Source of the DNA: Branchinecta lynchi
Taxonomy: Eukaryota > Arthropoda > Branchiopoda > Anostraca > Branchinectidae
Length of the DNA: 64,000 nt
Assembly: GCA_023053575.1 (NCBI GenBank)
Contig: JAKZAP010000017.1
Coordinates: 21,437,023 to 21,501,022, forward strand
Direction of reading: 5' to 3'
The notes beneath the pieces are model-generated. The model was given only the letters and a program-made list of their open reading frames with translations, made no database searches and was not told the DNA's origin. This document shows, one piece after another, positions 20,612 through 33,779 of the stretch. The position numbers and the translations under genes are program-made. The first letter of the stretch is position 1, and every line of letters begins with the position of its first letter.

Positions 20612-23600
20612 CTACGTTGCCCGGGCAACGTGAAGTGTTGCGGCAACCTTTGTCCGGCTTCGCCGGCTAAAGTGTTGCGAGAGCAACACTTTGGTTTTGT
20701 TTCTTCGCTGTCGGTTAAATGCTGAAATTGTCAACTTATCGAAGCTTTTAAAACGGTATGTTCTAAAAAGAATAATCATATAATCAAAAGCTGTTCTTTA
20801 GCGTTGTAAAACCAACAACAAAACAATATCGGAAGAAGGCTATCCGTAACGTTTCAGGATTAAAATACCATAGATGACACTATTAATTATTACAAAACTA
20901 CCTTATTGTTTTACATTACCGTATCGTTTGTACCCGTTGCGTAAACAGTTAATCCTAGGTTATAGCGATAGACCATGGATACAAACTTTCTTACTGTCAT
21001 ATTTACAGAAATCGAATACAATGTGCACCAATTTTCAAAAATTTCTAGCCCCTCGTGAACCGATCTTACTTACAAGTCCGTCTCCCGTGATTGACATCAA
21101 ATTCACCGGAAACAAATAATGGATACACCAGCTATCAAAAGTTGCAAACCCCTCATCGCTGAAGATGATTATAGCATAAAAGCCGATTATTACTTACAAG
21201 TCCCATGCATGTCTTACAATTGGGAACAAAATTGTTCTTACCATCGAATACACCTGAGACAAATAACAGGTATACCAACTAGCAAAAGCTGCAAACTCCT
21301 CGTTGCCGAAGATGATTATGAGCTAACAGTCGACTGTTGCTTACTGTCGACTGTTGCTTACAAGTCCCTTACATGTCTCACAACTGGTATCGCCTATTTT
21401 TGGTTTCATTATGTACCTTACTCCTGAAGTTGTCAACCTCTTGAAACTTTCAAACTGGTTTATCTCATGAAGGATTTTTGTTCAAAAAATGGATGGCATA
21501 TATTTTGATCAGCTCTTCAAGGGCTATCGATTGCCCTAACCACAACAAAAGCATATCGGAAAAAGGGACTAAATTGACTTTGCAGTCAGTTGAACTTTAT
21601 CCTTTTCAATCGTAGACATCGTGACGGATGAAAACTTGGAATAATATCCTATATAATCTAGTTGGTATTATAAAGCTATCCGTAACTTTTTAGGATTAAA
21701 ATACCATAGATGACACTATTAATTATTACGAAACTACCTTGTTTTACATTACAGTATCGTTCGTACCCGTTGCGTTAACAGTAAATCCTAGGTTACAGCG
21801 ATAGACCAACGATACAAACTTTCTTACCGTCAGATTTATATAAATCGAATACAATGTGCAACAATTTGCACAAATTTCTAGCCCCTCGTGCACCGATTCT
21901 ACTGACAAGTCCCTTTCCCGTGATAGACATCAAGTTCACCGGATAAAAATAATGGGTACACCGACTAGCAAAAGTTGCAAACCCCTCATCGCTGAAGATT
22001 TGTGTAGCATAACAGCCGATTATTACTTACAAGTCCCTTGCAGGTTTTACATTTGGGAACCAAATTGTTCATCAAATGACAGGTACGCCAACTAGCGAGA
22101 GCTGCAAACCCCTCATTGCCGAAGATGATTATGAGCTAACAGTCGCCTGTCGCGTATAAGTCCCCTAAATGTCTCACAACTGGTATCGCCTATTTTTGGT
22201 TTCAGTGTGTACCTTACTACTGAAGTTGTCAACCCCTTGAAACTTTCAAACTGGTGTATCTCATAAAGGAATTTTTTTACCAAAAAATAGATGTCATATA
22301 CTTTGATCAGCTCATCAGCGGCTATCGATTGCCGTCGAAGTTGAACTTTATCCTTTTCAATCGTAGATATCGTGACGGATGAAAACTTGGAACAATATCT
22401 TATATAATCTAGTTGAAATTATAAAGCTATCCGTAACTTTTCAGGATTAAAATACCATAGATGACACTATTAATTATTACAAAATTACCTTATTGTTTTA
22501 CATTACCGTATCGTATGTACCCGTTGCGTAAACAGTTAATCCTAGGTTATAGCGATAGACCATCGATACAAACTTTCTTACTGTCATATTTACAGAAATC
22601 GAATACAATGTGCACCAATTTTCAAAAATTTCTAGCCCCTCGTGAACCGATTCTTACTTACAAGCCCGTCTCCCGTGATTGACATCAAATTCACCGGAAA
22701 CAAATAATGGATATACCAGCTATCAAAAGTTGCAAGCCCCTCATCGCTGAAGATGATTATAGCATAAGCTTTTTAAACGGGATGTTCTAAAAAAATTAAT
22801 CATATGATCAAAAGGTATTCTTCAGCGTTGTAAAAACAACAACAAAATAATATAGGAAGAAGGGACTAAATTAACTTTGCAGTCAGTTGTACTTTATCCT
22901 TTTCAATCGTAGACATCGTGACGGATGAAAACTTGGAACAATATCTTATATAATCTAGTTGGTAATAGAAAGCTATCCGTAACTTTTCAGGATTAAAATA
23001 CCATAGATGACACTATTAATTATTATGAAACTACCTCATTGCTTTACATTTTCGTTTGTATCCGTTGTGTAAACAGTTAATCCTCGGTTACATTGATAGA
23101 CCATCGACACAAACTTTCTTACCCTCAGATTTATAGAAATCGAATACAATGTGCACCCATTTGCAAAAATTCCTAGCCCCTCGTGAACCGATTCCTACTT
23201 ACAAGTCCCTCTCCCGTGATATACATTAAGTTAACCGGAAACAAATAATGGGTACACCAGCTAGCAAAAGCTGCAAACCCATCATCGCAGAAGATGATTG
23301 TAGCATAACAGCCGATTATTACTTACAAGTCCCTTGCATATCTTACCATTGGGAACCAAATTGTTCTTACCATCGAATACACCGGAAACAAATAACAGGT
23401 ATACCAACTAGCAAAAGCTGGAAACCCCTCATTACCGAAGATGATTATGGGCTAACAGTCGACTGTTGCTTAAAAGTCCCCTATATGTATCATAACTGGT
23501 ATCGCCTATTTTTGGTTTCAATGTACCTTACTATGAAGTTGTCAACCCCTTTGAAATTTTCAAACTGGTGTATCTCATGAAGGAATTTTTGTACCAAAAA

Positions 23601-24424
23601 ATGGATGACATATACTTTGATCAGCTCATCAATGGCTATCGATTGCCGTCGAAAAAAAAATTCTACCTGTCTTAGTTCAAAAGTTGACTTTTTTGCCGTA
23701 GGCCAACTTTCTAACGTCACGACTTAGAAAGGAGCAAAGGATAAGCTCTAGTTTCTTTAGCAATAGAGAACTTCTAAAGTTTAAGAGGCACATCTGATAC
23801 CGTTACTCTACCACAAACCAAAGTGCAAAAATTTTTTTTTATAAACTCAGCTGGAATCGTCGCAGACATGGACAGAAACTATAGATGGCAGCACTTTCGG
23901 ACCCGTGGGAAAAAGCCACTTTTTTGTCTCTGTAGATTTTTCTATTTATCACTCAAAGAAGATATGTTGGCTGTTTGGCCGGGTAACTGCCGCATATATT
24001 TAACACTTATAGATTTTAGTCCATCTTCAATTTGAAACTGGTGCCTGCCTGCTAGTGTGCTAGAACGGAGCTTTCCACTCGAAAGCAGAAACATGGTTTG
24101 ATGAAACGAAAGGTTCGCTACACAACTTGAGATGGTCCTCTCCGACATAGGCTATACAACTCCACTTCACTTCGCAAACCGTAGGCTCTGGCTCGATGAC
24201 AAGCAAAAACCATCCTTATTGGCCCCAGGCAAGAGTTCTACGGAGCTTTCCAAAATGTAATGTCATATTCATCAATCCGGCCTAAGGTCCACACTTTCCG
24301 TAAAAACCGCACAGGTTAGACCCTTCCCAGTTACCAGGAATAAAATGAAATCGGAGTCATAGGAAAAAAAAAAAAAAAAAAAAAAAAAAAACAGGACAAA
24401 ACCAAAGTGTTGCTCTCGCAACAC
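20612..24424 (+). mobile_element. family-2 hairpin-ended element, copy 2 (expanded)
   Basis: Perfect 29-nt inverted ends at 20672-20700 and 24396-24424, each beginning with the self-complementary GTGTTGCGAGAGCAACAC. Further hairpins lie outside the left end (CGTTGCCCGGGCAACG and GCCGGCTTCGCCGGC). The long module present once in copy 1 occurs here about four times (anchors at about 20861, 21697, 22448 and 22993). A unique right half follows and matches copy 1, then an A-run of about 26. Its sequence provides the empty sites for both insertions in copy 1. Confidence 0.75.
20830..23650 (+). repeat. tandem array of about four family-2 modules
   Basis: Modules start with 'gctatccgtaac.tttcaggatt' and are spaced 836, 751 and 545 bp apart through internal deletions. 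Within each module a subunit of about 147 bp repeats ('cc.actagcaaaagctgc' with 'gaagatgatta'), often open in the same frame, so that a 49-residue peptide starting G-T/I-P-x-S-K-S-C/W-K-P recurs (for example at 21119-21427 and 23248-23580). I do not call these genes. Confidence 0.75.
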
Positions 24425-24914
24425 AATTGAATGAGCTCAAGAGCCTTATCTTTTGTTTGTAAATACTGGACATCTCTATCAAGATAGTTGATAACTAGAA
24501 CTAGTTTGTTCCGATATTTTTCTTTTTAGGTTATTTTCATTTTACGATCTTACTTTCCTAACTCTAACATTTCTTTTTCGTGACTATCTCCAAGGTTGAC
24601 TCCATTCCTCGGCGACTGATTTTGCTAGATGAACCAGTAGGCGGCTATTCATCATTTCATCAGAGAAAAGCTGTCTCAACCTATTACGAATTGTCCGACA
24701 GCTCATGGCGCAAAAAAAATGTAATCGATTACAGGTTTGTTTCCTTCCCCGAAGTTGAACAAGAAGATTGACAGCCTGACGAGGACCCTTGCCAAGAAGG
24801 GCCGAAATATCGCTGATGAAAAATCATAGCTGACGTATCCGTTGTAAACATTGTTTGAATAAATGTTTCAAAGTCAACTTGGGCTCAAAGAATATTTAAT
24901 ATCCTTAATATCCC
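24425..24914. other. no gene; small dispersed repeat
   Basis: Bases 24779-24809 (GAGGACCCTTGCCAAGAAGG and on) recur nearly unchanged at 54248-54278 and weakly at 46586. Bases 24860-24900 match in inverted orientation 59835-59870, within a minus-strand 88-codon ORF. These are fragments of an unidentified mobile element. Confidence 0.4.
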
Positions 24915-26800
24915 CTAAATGACTCCCTGCAAGCGCATGCGCACAGGCTTCCCTTTTCTCTCGCTAGCTTCAATTTGTTTACCAAACTTACCATTATACG
25001 GAAACCGAACACCTAAATAAACAGAATCATCCTTTATCCCTATTTTCTCCCCATTATACTTCACACTCTCACTTTAACTCACTCTTCCACCCTTTCTAAA
25101 CACCATCATTACTGACTTGCTCACATTCAGACACAGCTTTTTCATTCGCAGGTATTCTTGGGTCCTATCCAACAGAAACTGCAACTTCTCTGGCGAATCA
25201 GCAAATAGCACCATACCGTCCGCAAACAACAATGCACATAACTGACAAATATCCAGACTTACCACCGCCGTACCAGAATGTAACAAATACTCATGAAGAT
25301 TATTAATGTAAAGCAAGAGCAATTTAGGAGATAAGCAACACCCTTATGTAACCCCTACGCTTACAAAAAAAGATCTAGAAAATTTACCTGCCACCTTCAC
25401 TACAAATTTAACCATATCATACATCGAACCAAAATGAGTACAAACGCATTCGGTAAGCCAATCTTCAGTATCTCGTCCATTAATAGATCTCTTTGAACAA
25501 TGTCGAATGCTCCCTTCAAATCTAAAAATACAACATATAATCTACCCCTTTCTCTACCCGTGTACTTAGTAACTAAAGAATGCAGAATAAACATTCGGTC
25601 AATAGTACTAAAACCCTTCCGAAAACCAGCCTGTACTGACGACATTATTTCCTTATGATCCAACCATGTACAAAGTCTAGAATCGATAAATTTCGCAAAT
25701 ATTTTAGCAAAAGCATTTCCTAAATGAATGCATCTATAATTTTCATGCAACTGTACTACCCTTCTTAAATAGTGGTATCACTATAGATGTTGTCCATTGT
25801 ACCGGCCACTTAACATTCACCATCAAAGTAGAAAACAAAGCAACCATCACCTGCACAACCACCACCTTGCCCCATCGCCACACAGCCAGCGGAATACCAT
25901 CCGGACCTGGAGCAGAATTTCCTTTCTTTTTCCGCATAATATTCCAAACTTCAGCCTCCTCAACTGGAGCTAAAAATTTGGAATCTTCCTCTATCAACGG
26001 GTAACAAGCCTTCTCCCTTACCTTCTCCTTCCACTGTTCACTAAATACCATTCCCTTCTCCATCCCTTTCCTCACATAATACCTCTCCCAAGATTGTGCC
26101 CCCAACTGAGGGGCCTCCCCCTTATCAACTAGCGACTTATTCACTCATTTCCAAAACTGCTTACCATCTTTACTTTTTAAAGAATCTCTAACTTTTTCCC
26201 TAACGCCCCCTCCTGCTTTTTCTTAACCTTCACCAAAGCTTCGTACTCTCTTCTAACTTGTCTATACTTACCGAGGTTAGATTCTAGCTGCTGACTACCG
26301 CTATTTTTTACCTGTGCTAGTGCCTCCACCACCTCATTTTTTAACATCCGACAATCATCATCTTAAAAATAATCATTCACTCTACCCATCCTCTCCTTCC
26401 TGTTTATCTGGTCGTGGTCACATGGACATAAACGATGAAAAATCAGAAATAGCTTCCTCAACTCGATTCGCTTTACCTAACTCTATACACTTTTCTAACC
26501 TTTCCTGAGAACATTGCTCTGTTACCTTATCTAAAATTCTCTTATCTAATCCCTCAAAAACCATAACTGGTTGTCTAACTACTACCTCTGGAACTGGAAT
26601 ACTACCCTTTGTCTGTCTATCTTGCTCTATAATTTCAGACCCGTGAGATCTTGGAGAAACCATAAAAAGAGCAAGCGGGACGTGGTCAGAACCCACAACC
26701 TGAAGAACTCTACAATTCAGGCATCTTGACCAAAGAGACGGGCTAAACAAAATATAATCTATAAAAATCAGAGCCACCCGACTCCTCACATCTTACCTCT
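24915..26800 (-). pseudogene. non-LTR retrotransposon, second family, decayed
   Basis: Read from the right on the minus strand: the end of an APE-type endonuclease (FIDYILFSPSLW, then VVGSDHVPLAL, about 26760-26670), a long linker, GNSAPGPDGIPLAVW (about 25900), VQAGFRKGFSTID (about 25640), FLDLKGAFDIVQRDLL (catalytic Asp, about 25510), LFADGMVLFADSPEKLQ (about 25210), and a thumb with SVYLGVRFPYNG (about 24990). The second Asp of the F-A-D-D box is Gly, and stops or frameshifts separate the pieces, so it is dead. The 5' end of the endonuclease and the 3' tail are missing. It differs in sequence from the LINE at 15.3-17.5 kb. Confidence 0.8.
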
Positions 26801-26814
26801 ACATCCAATCTCTA

Positions 26815-27412
26815 ATCTTCAGATTAAACATTTACTTTTAGGCAATTTTCCGGTTTCAGCCGGATTCCAAGAGATCTAAACATCCGGAGAGAAAACGATC
26901 TTCTTACCCGCAAATCAAACATCTTATCAAATTTAAATCAAACTTTTACTTTTAGAAAATTCTCCGATTTTAGCCGGATTCCGGCCGAACTAATTGTCCC
27001 GCAAGAAAATAAATTTCATATTCGGACTCAGCACGTCTTCTTGCCCTTAAAACCTCTAATCAACTTCATAATAAACTTTTACTTTTCACAATTTTTCCGG
27101 TTTTCGCCAGATTCCGGGTGAACTGTTTGTCCGGCGAGAAAATAAATTTATACTCGAATTCATGTCTCCTTACTTTACTCCTAAATCAACTATTCGATAA
27201 CTTTCAAAAATATATTTTCTGCCCCTCAATTTGAAACCTCTCCCCACCCTCAAATATAGTCGAACTTGAACTGTAGTTTGACCCAAAGGATGCTCCCACA
27301 AGTTTCAAGAAAGTATCTCAGTCCCTTCGAGTGTTATCTTGCGGACAGATCGACAACTTTTGCGATGTCATAGGTATCCCTCCTCTTACGTTTTCAGATC
27401 CCAAAAACCCTC
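26815..27412 (-). mobile_element. family-1 tandem-module element, copy H (truncated)
   Basis: Three or four minus-oriented modules ('ttccggtttcagccggattcc', 'gtccggcgagaaaataaa') followed by the left-end block ('tatctcagtcccttcgagtg', 'gacaacttttgcgatgtc', 'ctcttacgttttcagatccc'). The right end of the element is missing against the LINE. Confidence 0.65.
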
Positions 27413-28225
27413 GAACTACCCTGCCGCTGAAAGATACGGTTCGAATCAAGAAATGTACCATCGAGGGCGTCTCATCGTACAACTCATTAATTTCCCCTGA
27501 AGCTCGAGCATTTCCCGGAAATTTTCGGCACCCCACTTAACTGTCCCTAAGGAGACAAATTCTACTTGGACCGCAAAATAGATAGTCTAGAATTCCAAAT
27601 TATATCCGCTAGGCATATTACGCATTTTCTGAATCCCCTCTAACTCCCCCTGCCCTGGTCGAATCCTGTTCGTACACACAAAAAGGGTATTTCAACCATC
27701 AAACTTCACTCAGATCTGAGCATCTTCTTCCGGTAACCCTCCCCCATAGCGTGGTTGGATCCGGTCCGAACCCTGAAAAGATCATCGAGGGCACATGACA
27801 GTTTTACATTCTTGGTTTTAGTCCAACTGCTCCATTCGTTTGACCCAAAGGCGATCCACAATATTCCCGGGACTCCACTCCCAACTCGCCCGTGTTTAAA
27901 TCCAGATTGGGCACATGAGCTGGTCATCGAGGGGACCTTCTCCACTCTTCAAGTTTCACTCCTATTGGATCACCAGTTCGAAACTTGGCACAGGATTACG
28001 GATTCCTCATATCACCATCCCCCACCAACGGTTGAATCCGAGAATGAAAAGATTCTTAGAGTATTTGATCGGGTGCCATACATACCCTACGTGTGCCAAA
28101 TTTCGTCTTCTGTGGAAGTGTCCAACTTCGCAAAACCGGGACCGGCAGATCGACGGGAGGACAGAAATCGCGATCGTTTATATGGCATTTGTCCTAAGGG
28201 CAAGTGACATAATTATCGCTTGGCT
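27413..28225 (-). repeat. diverged family-3 poly-G module element
   Basis: Modules contain 'ggatccggtccgaaccctgaaaagatca', 'ttcactcctattggatcacc' and 'aagtttc'-like phrases, with C-rich stretches reduced to CCCTCCCCC. It ends near 28195 with a decayed version of the family hairpin ('tatggcatttg...caagtgacata'). The apparent ORF at 27755-28207 reads through these modules and is not supported as a gene. Confidence 0.5.
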
Positions 28226-28287
28226 TACGTGATTGGTGAAATCCGAACATCTTGAGATTACGGATGTGATCACATCCTAAGAATCGG

Positions 28288-29698
28288 GTTTTTGGGATCC
28301 CAAAACGTAAGTGATGGGATACTGTTGACCGTCTGTCCGTCCGTCTGCCAGCACGATAACTCTCGAAGGGAATGAGGTAATTTGATGAAACTTGGTGTGA
28401 GGATTCTTGCAGTCAAGGTAAAGGTCGAGTTCGTAGATGGGCCCCAAAGCCGTATAGATAGATAGATAGATACTTTAATTTTAGCCGTTAGGCCATACAC
28501 AAAATCATACATTTTTAAACACTTCGATAATATATACACAAATTTCGAAAGCTAATGTAGTCGATTTAGGGGTAAGGAGGCATGCTGAATCAGAATGTGA
28601 AAACTCTTTCTCGCCAGACAAGTAGTTCAACCGAAATCCGTCGAAAAACCGGAAAATTTGTAAAAAGTAAGTTGAATCTGAAGTTGATTAGATGTTCGAG
28701 TTTGGGGTGAAAGGACGTGCTGAATCCGAATATTAAAAAAAAATTCGCAGGACAAGTAGTTTGCCTGGAATCTGGAAGTTTAGCATGGAATTTTAAAACC
28801 CAATGATATAGTCGATTGGATGAGGAGGCATGCTGTTGTAACTTTCGAGCATTCTAAAGATAAACAAAAAGTGTAAGCGATCAGTTCAGTTATCTTTAAA
28901 GTCCCAACCGGCATTTACTGGGTCAAAAAGGAAGAATGCACCCGACAACTGTCTCGGGAACAATTTAATAAAATTTGTTGACCAATCTTCGAAGAAGATA
29001 GGTGGCTATAACAGTCCCTGCCCTACCTCTTTATCCACACAGTTAAAAGCTCTGCGCGTCGGACGATACGATAATCTATGGGCGCTGGAGGGAGTCATGT
29101 TTCTTGTAAGTTACGTATTCTTTGGATTCAGTCATGGAAGATTGAAGTCTTTCGATTTGTGTCGGGGGGTCGAAGGGGTCGAGATATGTTGTTCAAACTT
29201 CGTATGAAGATTGACTGGCAAAGTACAAGGCAAGTTGTAGATGGGTCCTTTAGATTTTTAAAGACAGAGGAGGTGGTTTCAAATTAAGGGTAAATAAAGG
29301 TATGTTTTAAAGGCTAATGAGATAGTCGGGTAAGGGGGCCCGCTACATCCATATCTGAACTTAATCTTCCTGCCGGACAAATGATTCACTCGAAATTCGG
29401 CCGAAACTGGAAATTTTCTGGGCCTTTTTTGAAGTTGATTATGATGAGATATTAGAGTAAATATCCCTGCTGAATCGGTTTCCTCATCTGATTAGTTGTT
29501 TGGCAGTAAGTTGGCAGAAACTCCAAAATGATGACATTATTTATTTTACATATTCAAGCTATGGGTTATGGATAAATATAAAAATGTCAAAGAGATTTGG
29601 CGAAGACTCGAAAATCTACAAGATTCGATTGTCTGGATCAGAAAGTCCAATAGAAATTAAATTTTTGGGATCCCGTCAAAACCTTTGGTCTTATTAGT
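28288..29698 (+). mobile_element. family-1 tandem-module element, copy F
   Basis: Left end TTTTTGGGATCCCAAAACGTAAG, then 'gtctgtccgtccgtctg' and 'gataactctcgaagggaatgag'. Several modules follow, and the right end is 'aaatttttgggatcccgtc' with 'cctttggtctta' near 29660-29690. It is interrupted near 28454-28545 by a LINE tail. Modules after 28860 are strongly diverged. Confidence 0.7.
28454..28545 (-). repeat. short LINE 3' end with (TATC)n tail
   Basis: The TAGATAGATAGATAGATA run followed by 'ctttaattttagccgttaggcc' reads on the minus strand as a 3' end with a tetranucleotide tail. It lies inside family-1 copy F between its 'gggccccaaagcc' and 'aaagctaatgtagtcg' parts. Confidence 0.5.
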
Positions 29699-32174
29699 AT
29701 TGGCAAAAGAAGCCAAACCGAGAAAACTAATCTCTGCTTTCAACAAATTACCATGGTTTTGGCTGTTTTATGCCTTTTCCCAGACCCATCGACTTCTTGC
29801 CGAAACTTGGCATAATTCAGAAAACCGATTCTAAGCATCGATAGCATGATAGTCAACCACTCGTCGGGAGCACAGTGCTCATGGAAACTAGTTATTTATG
29901 GCAGGTGCAAATATTAGTGAGGTAGCGTTAGCGGGTTCATAATCTAACAGTTTCTGTTTCCGAGTTTAAGAGTTAAAGTCTTTGATTCATGTGGGCCGAG
30001 AAGGTGGGAAACACGATCATTTATCGATGGGTTGGATATTTACGAACCTACCGTTACCTTTGTTTACCGCAAAATCCTCACGACAGACAACGATATCCAC
30101 AAATTACTTGGACACAATCCACTCCTGAACGCCAATCTGCCATTGCTAATTATTCATTGAAACTATTCATTGATCTCCTGACGCTCGTTAAAAGATTACT
30201 AGAACCTTCGAGAAGATCGAGTGACATGGAAGAGGATTAAATCAACTAAGTATCTCACCATGGTGGACTTTTAGATATGTCGGAAGAAGAAATCATCGGC
30301 CAGTTTGACACTTTTTGGTCTCGGAAGCTGAATATTATTTAGCTCAGTTCCAGAATCCTCAAGAAATCACTATAACGAATTTAGTATAATTTATGGCGTT
30401 TGTATATTGTGACTTAGTTTACAGTCTTAATTCTTTAGACTTGCGGAAATTAACAAGAAAAAACAGAAAGGAAATACTTAAGAAAATCTATAATACAAAT
30501 AATTAGTTTAATTTTTCTACCTATTTTCCATATGCCAAATATCTGAAAATAAAAATTAAATTCATGTAAAATCTCAATAAATAGAACTCCAGGCTTATTT
30601 CCATATCATTCTGTATAAGCAGCATCCCCAGTTTTAAGTCTATATGCTTGAAAAAGTAGTTAACTTTATTGTTTAGACAATATTTTGCTGCTTAATTTGA
30701 ATTTCCCGCCAGAACTGAGCCACAAAAGCCAGTTGTTTGTTGAATTTGAGCCACAAATCGAGCCACGAAAGTCTTGTTGGTTGCGGAAACACACTTGTGA
30801 GCCGCACAAAAGACCGCGGAAACTCTTTTTTCGACCCACAAACTGTTTGTGGGAGCATAGAAAAACGCCTTTATTTATTTATTTGAATCAAATACTGGCC
30901 AATTAGCCTTTAGAACGATTCGGTTCGGTAGCTTCGTGTTGAGACTGATGTGTCGCGTGAACCTTTGATAAAGCATCACAAGGAGTTGTGGTCTTTATAC
31001 TAGCTGCAGAAAATCTTTCCCTGTAAGATTTTTTACTGATTTATTTTTCTCTTGTCCATTCTCGTTTTTCTTATCATTTATCTAGGTTATTCAGAACCCG
31101 TTACAACACGCGCGAAACCGGGCTCTAAGAATTTTCCCGTAAGTATTTACTGTTGCCATTTTCGTACCCTGGTAAGTGTTATGGAGACATCCCATAGCAC
31201 TTTGCTCTGCAATAATCCTCCTAGTTATTCCCTCCATCTATCGCCTACTTTTCTATATATCTCTTCGGTTTCCATCACCATCATTAATTTCCCGGCATCG
31301 TGACAATAGGTCACTCGGTCTTTATCCTAGCTTCAGTTAGCTGCTCGCTAATCCGAGGTCAGGCTTTGATCCATTTCATTCTAAGTATTTTGGCTGCGTA
31401 ATGAATCGGCAGCCAAAAGTAGTTCTCTTTCATCCTTGGTCGGAGCAAGACCTCAGTTACTCTGTATTATAATTTATGGTAAGGACCAGTTTACATATTT
31501 AGTTAGGGACCCATTAGTGCTATATTATATGTGTCACACTCTTGTACACGATTTACATGAGATAAATTAACTATAGACGTTATGGTCCATCTCGGCTAGT
31601 AGGCCTCGGGCTTGACTGGATATGTGAATTCCAGCTTCGCTAGAATGTGTGAACCAGCTTGATTAGGGATTTCTGGATTGACTGCGGCTGAGCTATAGAA
31701 TTCCCTGAGACTTTCCCTTGTCTCTTTTGTCCGGTTTCCTGACTGGTCCTGGGGCTAGTGGGCACCTACGGTGTCAGAGTGTCTTCAGCCCACACCCCAG
31801 GAGCCTTATCTTCATTAAACCTCGCCTCCACTCGTCCATCCACTTAACATAAGACAGCCAAAGACCCGCTTTAATATTGAGGCTGATATCGGATTATAAC
31901 AAAAAGAAGGCCATTACAAACAACTTGTCCGAGTTGAAGGCCAGTCAGGTTAAGAAAAATATCTACCGAGTGCACCGAGGCTGACATTTTTAAATGGCGT
32001 TCGTGCTTGTTATTCCAATATCAACTGAGATGGAGGAGTGTTACCTATTATCACTTTGTCGAACAGAATTTGCCTACTTTTGTGGGGAATTTTTGTTTAG
32101 TGAAATGGCAACCCTAGCATATTGTAGTCATGTGAGAATGACTACTGTTGCAACCCGGAAAGTTCTGTTTATAA
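29699..32174. other. no gene recognised
   Basis: About 2.5 kb without a recognisable gene. The longest ORF of note is an 83-codon plus-strand frame at 29989-30240 with no family I know. A CT-rich, transcribed-looking part (about 31480-31860) has no repeat partner that I could find. A TTTATTTATTTA stretch near 30870 may be a LINE tail. Confidence 0.4.
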
Positions 32175-32490
32175 CAGAGCAAAATAACACTAGGGAGTAG
32201 TGCCTCGACCTATACTTTACGACCTATACCCCGACCTATACCCCTATACCCAATACGCTTGCGGCTTTTAAAGCTAGACAAACTTCCAGGTTTAAAATTT
32301 TCTAGTAAAGGTAAGACGCGATCTGCACACATCATTAAGAATATGAAGTTATTGGAGCCAGCGCTGGTGCACGACTTGTTGAGTTCAGTAGGCACGTTTG
32401 CTATCGCTAGTGGTGCTAGTATCGCTGGTGTTCGAGTGTGTGTCATTTTTTCGAAGTCTTGGCAATACTCCCTAGGGTTACTTTCCTCTG
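32175..32490. mobile_element. hAT-type MITE, copy 1
   Basis: Inverted ends CAGAGCAAAATAACACTAGG and CAGAGGAAAGTAACCCTAGG (the latter on the minus strand). The flanking octamers GTTTATAA and ATTCATAA agree at 6 of 8. It is the same family as 56330-56684, which has a perfect 8-bp duplication. ORFs inside are chance. Confidence 0.65.
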
Positions 32491-33779
32491 ATTCATAACA
32501 CTAGTCTTTATCCAACACCATCTGATACATAGTGGCAAATCTAGCGGCGGGCTTCTAGAATCGGTGTCGCCACTGGTCACAAAGTTCTCCGATTTATCAC
32601 ACATTTTCGTTTCTTCGACAAAGCGAGCAAGAATTCTGCCACGGTCTACTTTCAGCTATGACAACTAGAAATAGAAAATAGACAAAAAGGCGTTTCAGCG
32701 AGTTTCAACTAGAGGCTCCACTGTGTGGCACACAATCGTGTTTCCGCGACAAACACTCAGAAGTGTGTGGCCCACATTGTGTCGCGGAAAAAGGCTCAAG
32801 TGTATTCCGATAAATCCAGTGCTTGTTACGAAGTGGAGCCTTGGGGTTTTCTATGTTGGTATGTTTCCTGTGGAAATATTTTGGAGGGAATTTGAGGCAA
32901 AGTGATTTAGTGATTGCCATGGAATATTCCTTTCAGGACCACGCGTGTATCAACTAGTAAGTTGGATCTTTTTCTCTTTTTCGTTTTTCGTTTGTTCAAC
33001 GCGATAAGGACCTTTCTGTCTGTTCTGTTTCCATCCTTTTATTGGTATAGAAAACCAGGTCACCGGGCTCGTTTTGAAATTACGGGTTTTTCTGTTGTGA
33101 TATTCCGTACGATTAATTTTGGCTTTTTTAAGATTTTTTTCCTACCGTCTTCCAACAGTAATCTTGCTATTGTCTCCGATTTAAAGTTGGTATATACGTT
33201 ATAAAAATTACAGCATCCAAGGATATTCACTTATTGCTGTTTCGAGTTCCAGTAACCGTAGGTTCGCACAGAGCAAATCGCGGCGATGAACGAGATTTTT
33301 CAATCGCAGCGTCAGAAGATTTTTCACTCGCAGCGACAGAAGATATTTATTGCCTGGATGTTCACACTAAATTTTCGTCGGCAATGGAATTTAACGAGAA
33401 AAATAATTGAAATAATAAAAAATAATTAATTTTTCTAAAAGCGAATCATCAAAAAAGGTCGTCCATGTTGCTGTTGCGTGCATAAAATCGTACTGTCGCC
33501 CGATTAAAGTTGAATTTTCCCAGCATTGAAAATCGCCTGACGAAGCAACAGAAATCGCCGATTTTGGCGACGAAAATCTCGGCGATGGCCGATATCGCCT
33601 CAGTGTGAACCTAGGATAAGGTGAAAACGTAATGACCTGAATCAGCAAGCGATTCTCTTTAGCTAGTTTGTATAACAATCCACACCACCTTGCCATATTT
33701 GCAAGCTAAGACCGTATTTTGTTCGACTGTAGAGTGACGTGATTTGACGTGCTGTTAGCATGCGAATGACGCGTAGAGC
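32491..33779. other. no gene recognised
   Basis: Unassigned. Bases 32700-32800 contain fragments ('gtgtggcacacaatcgtgttt', 'tttccgcga') loosely similar to 30740-30840. Bases 33290-33600 hold repeats of 'tcgcagcg.cagaagat' and CG-rich 'tcggcgatggc' phrases without coding signal. Confidence 0.35.

Noticed and set aside
27755..28207. 150-codon plus-strand ORF
   Set aside because: Lies wholly within a diverged family-3 repeat, and the frame is not kept in other copies.
29989..30240. 83-codon ORF as a possible exon
   Set aside because: No recognisable family, no splice pattern or repeat partner; kept only as a note in the unassigned region.
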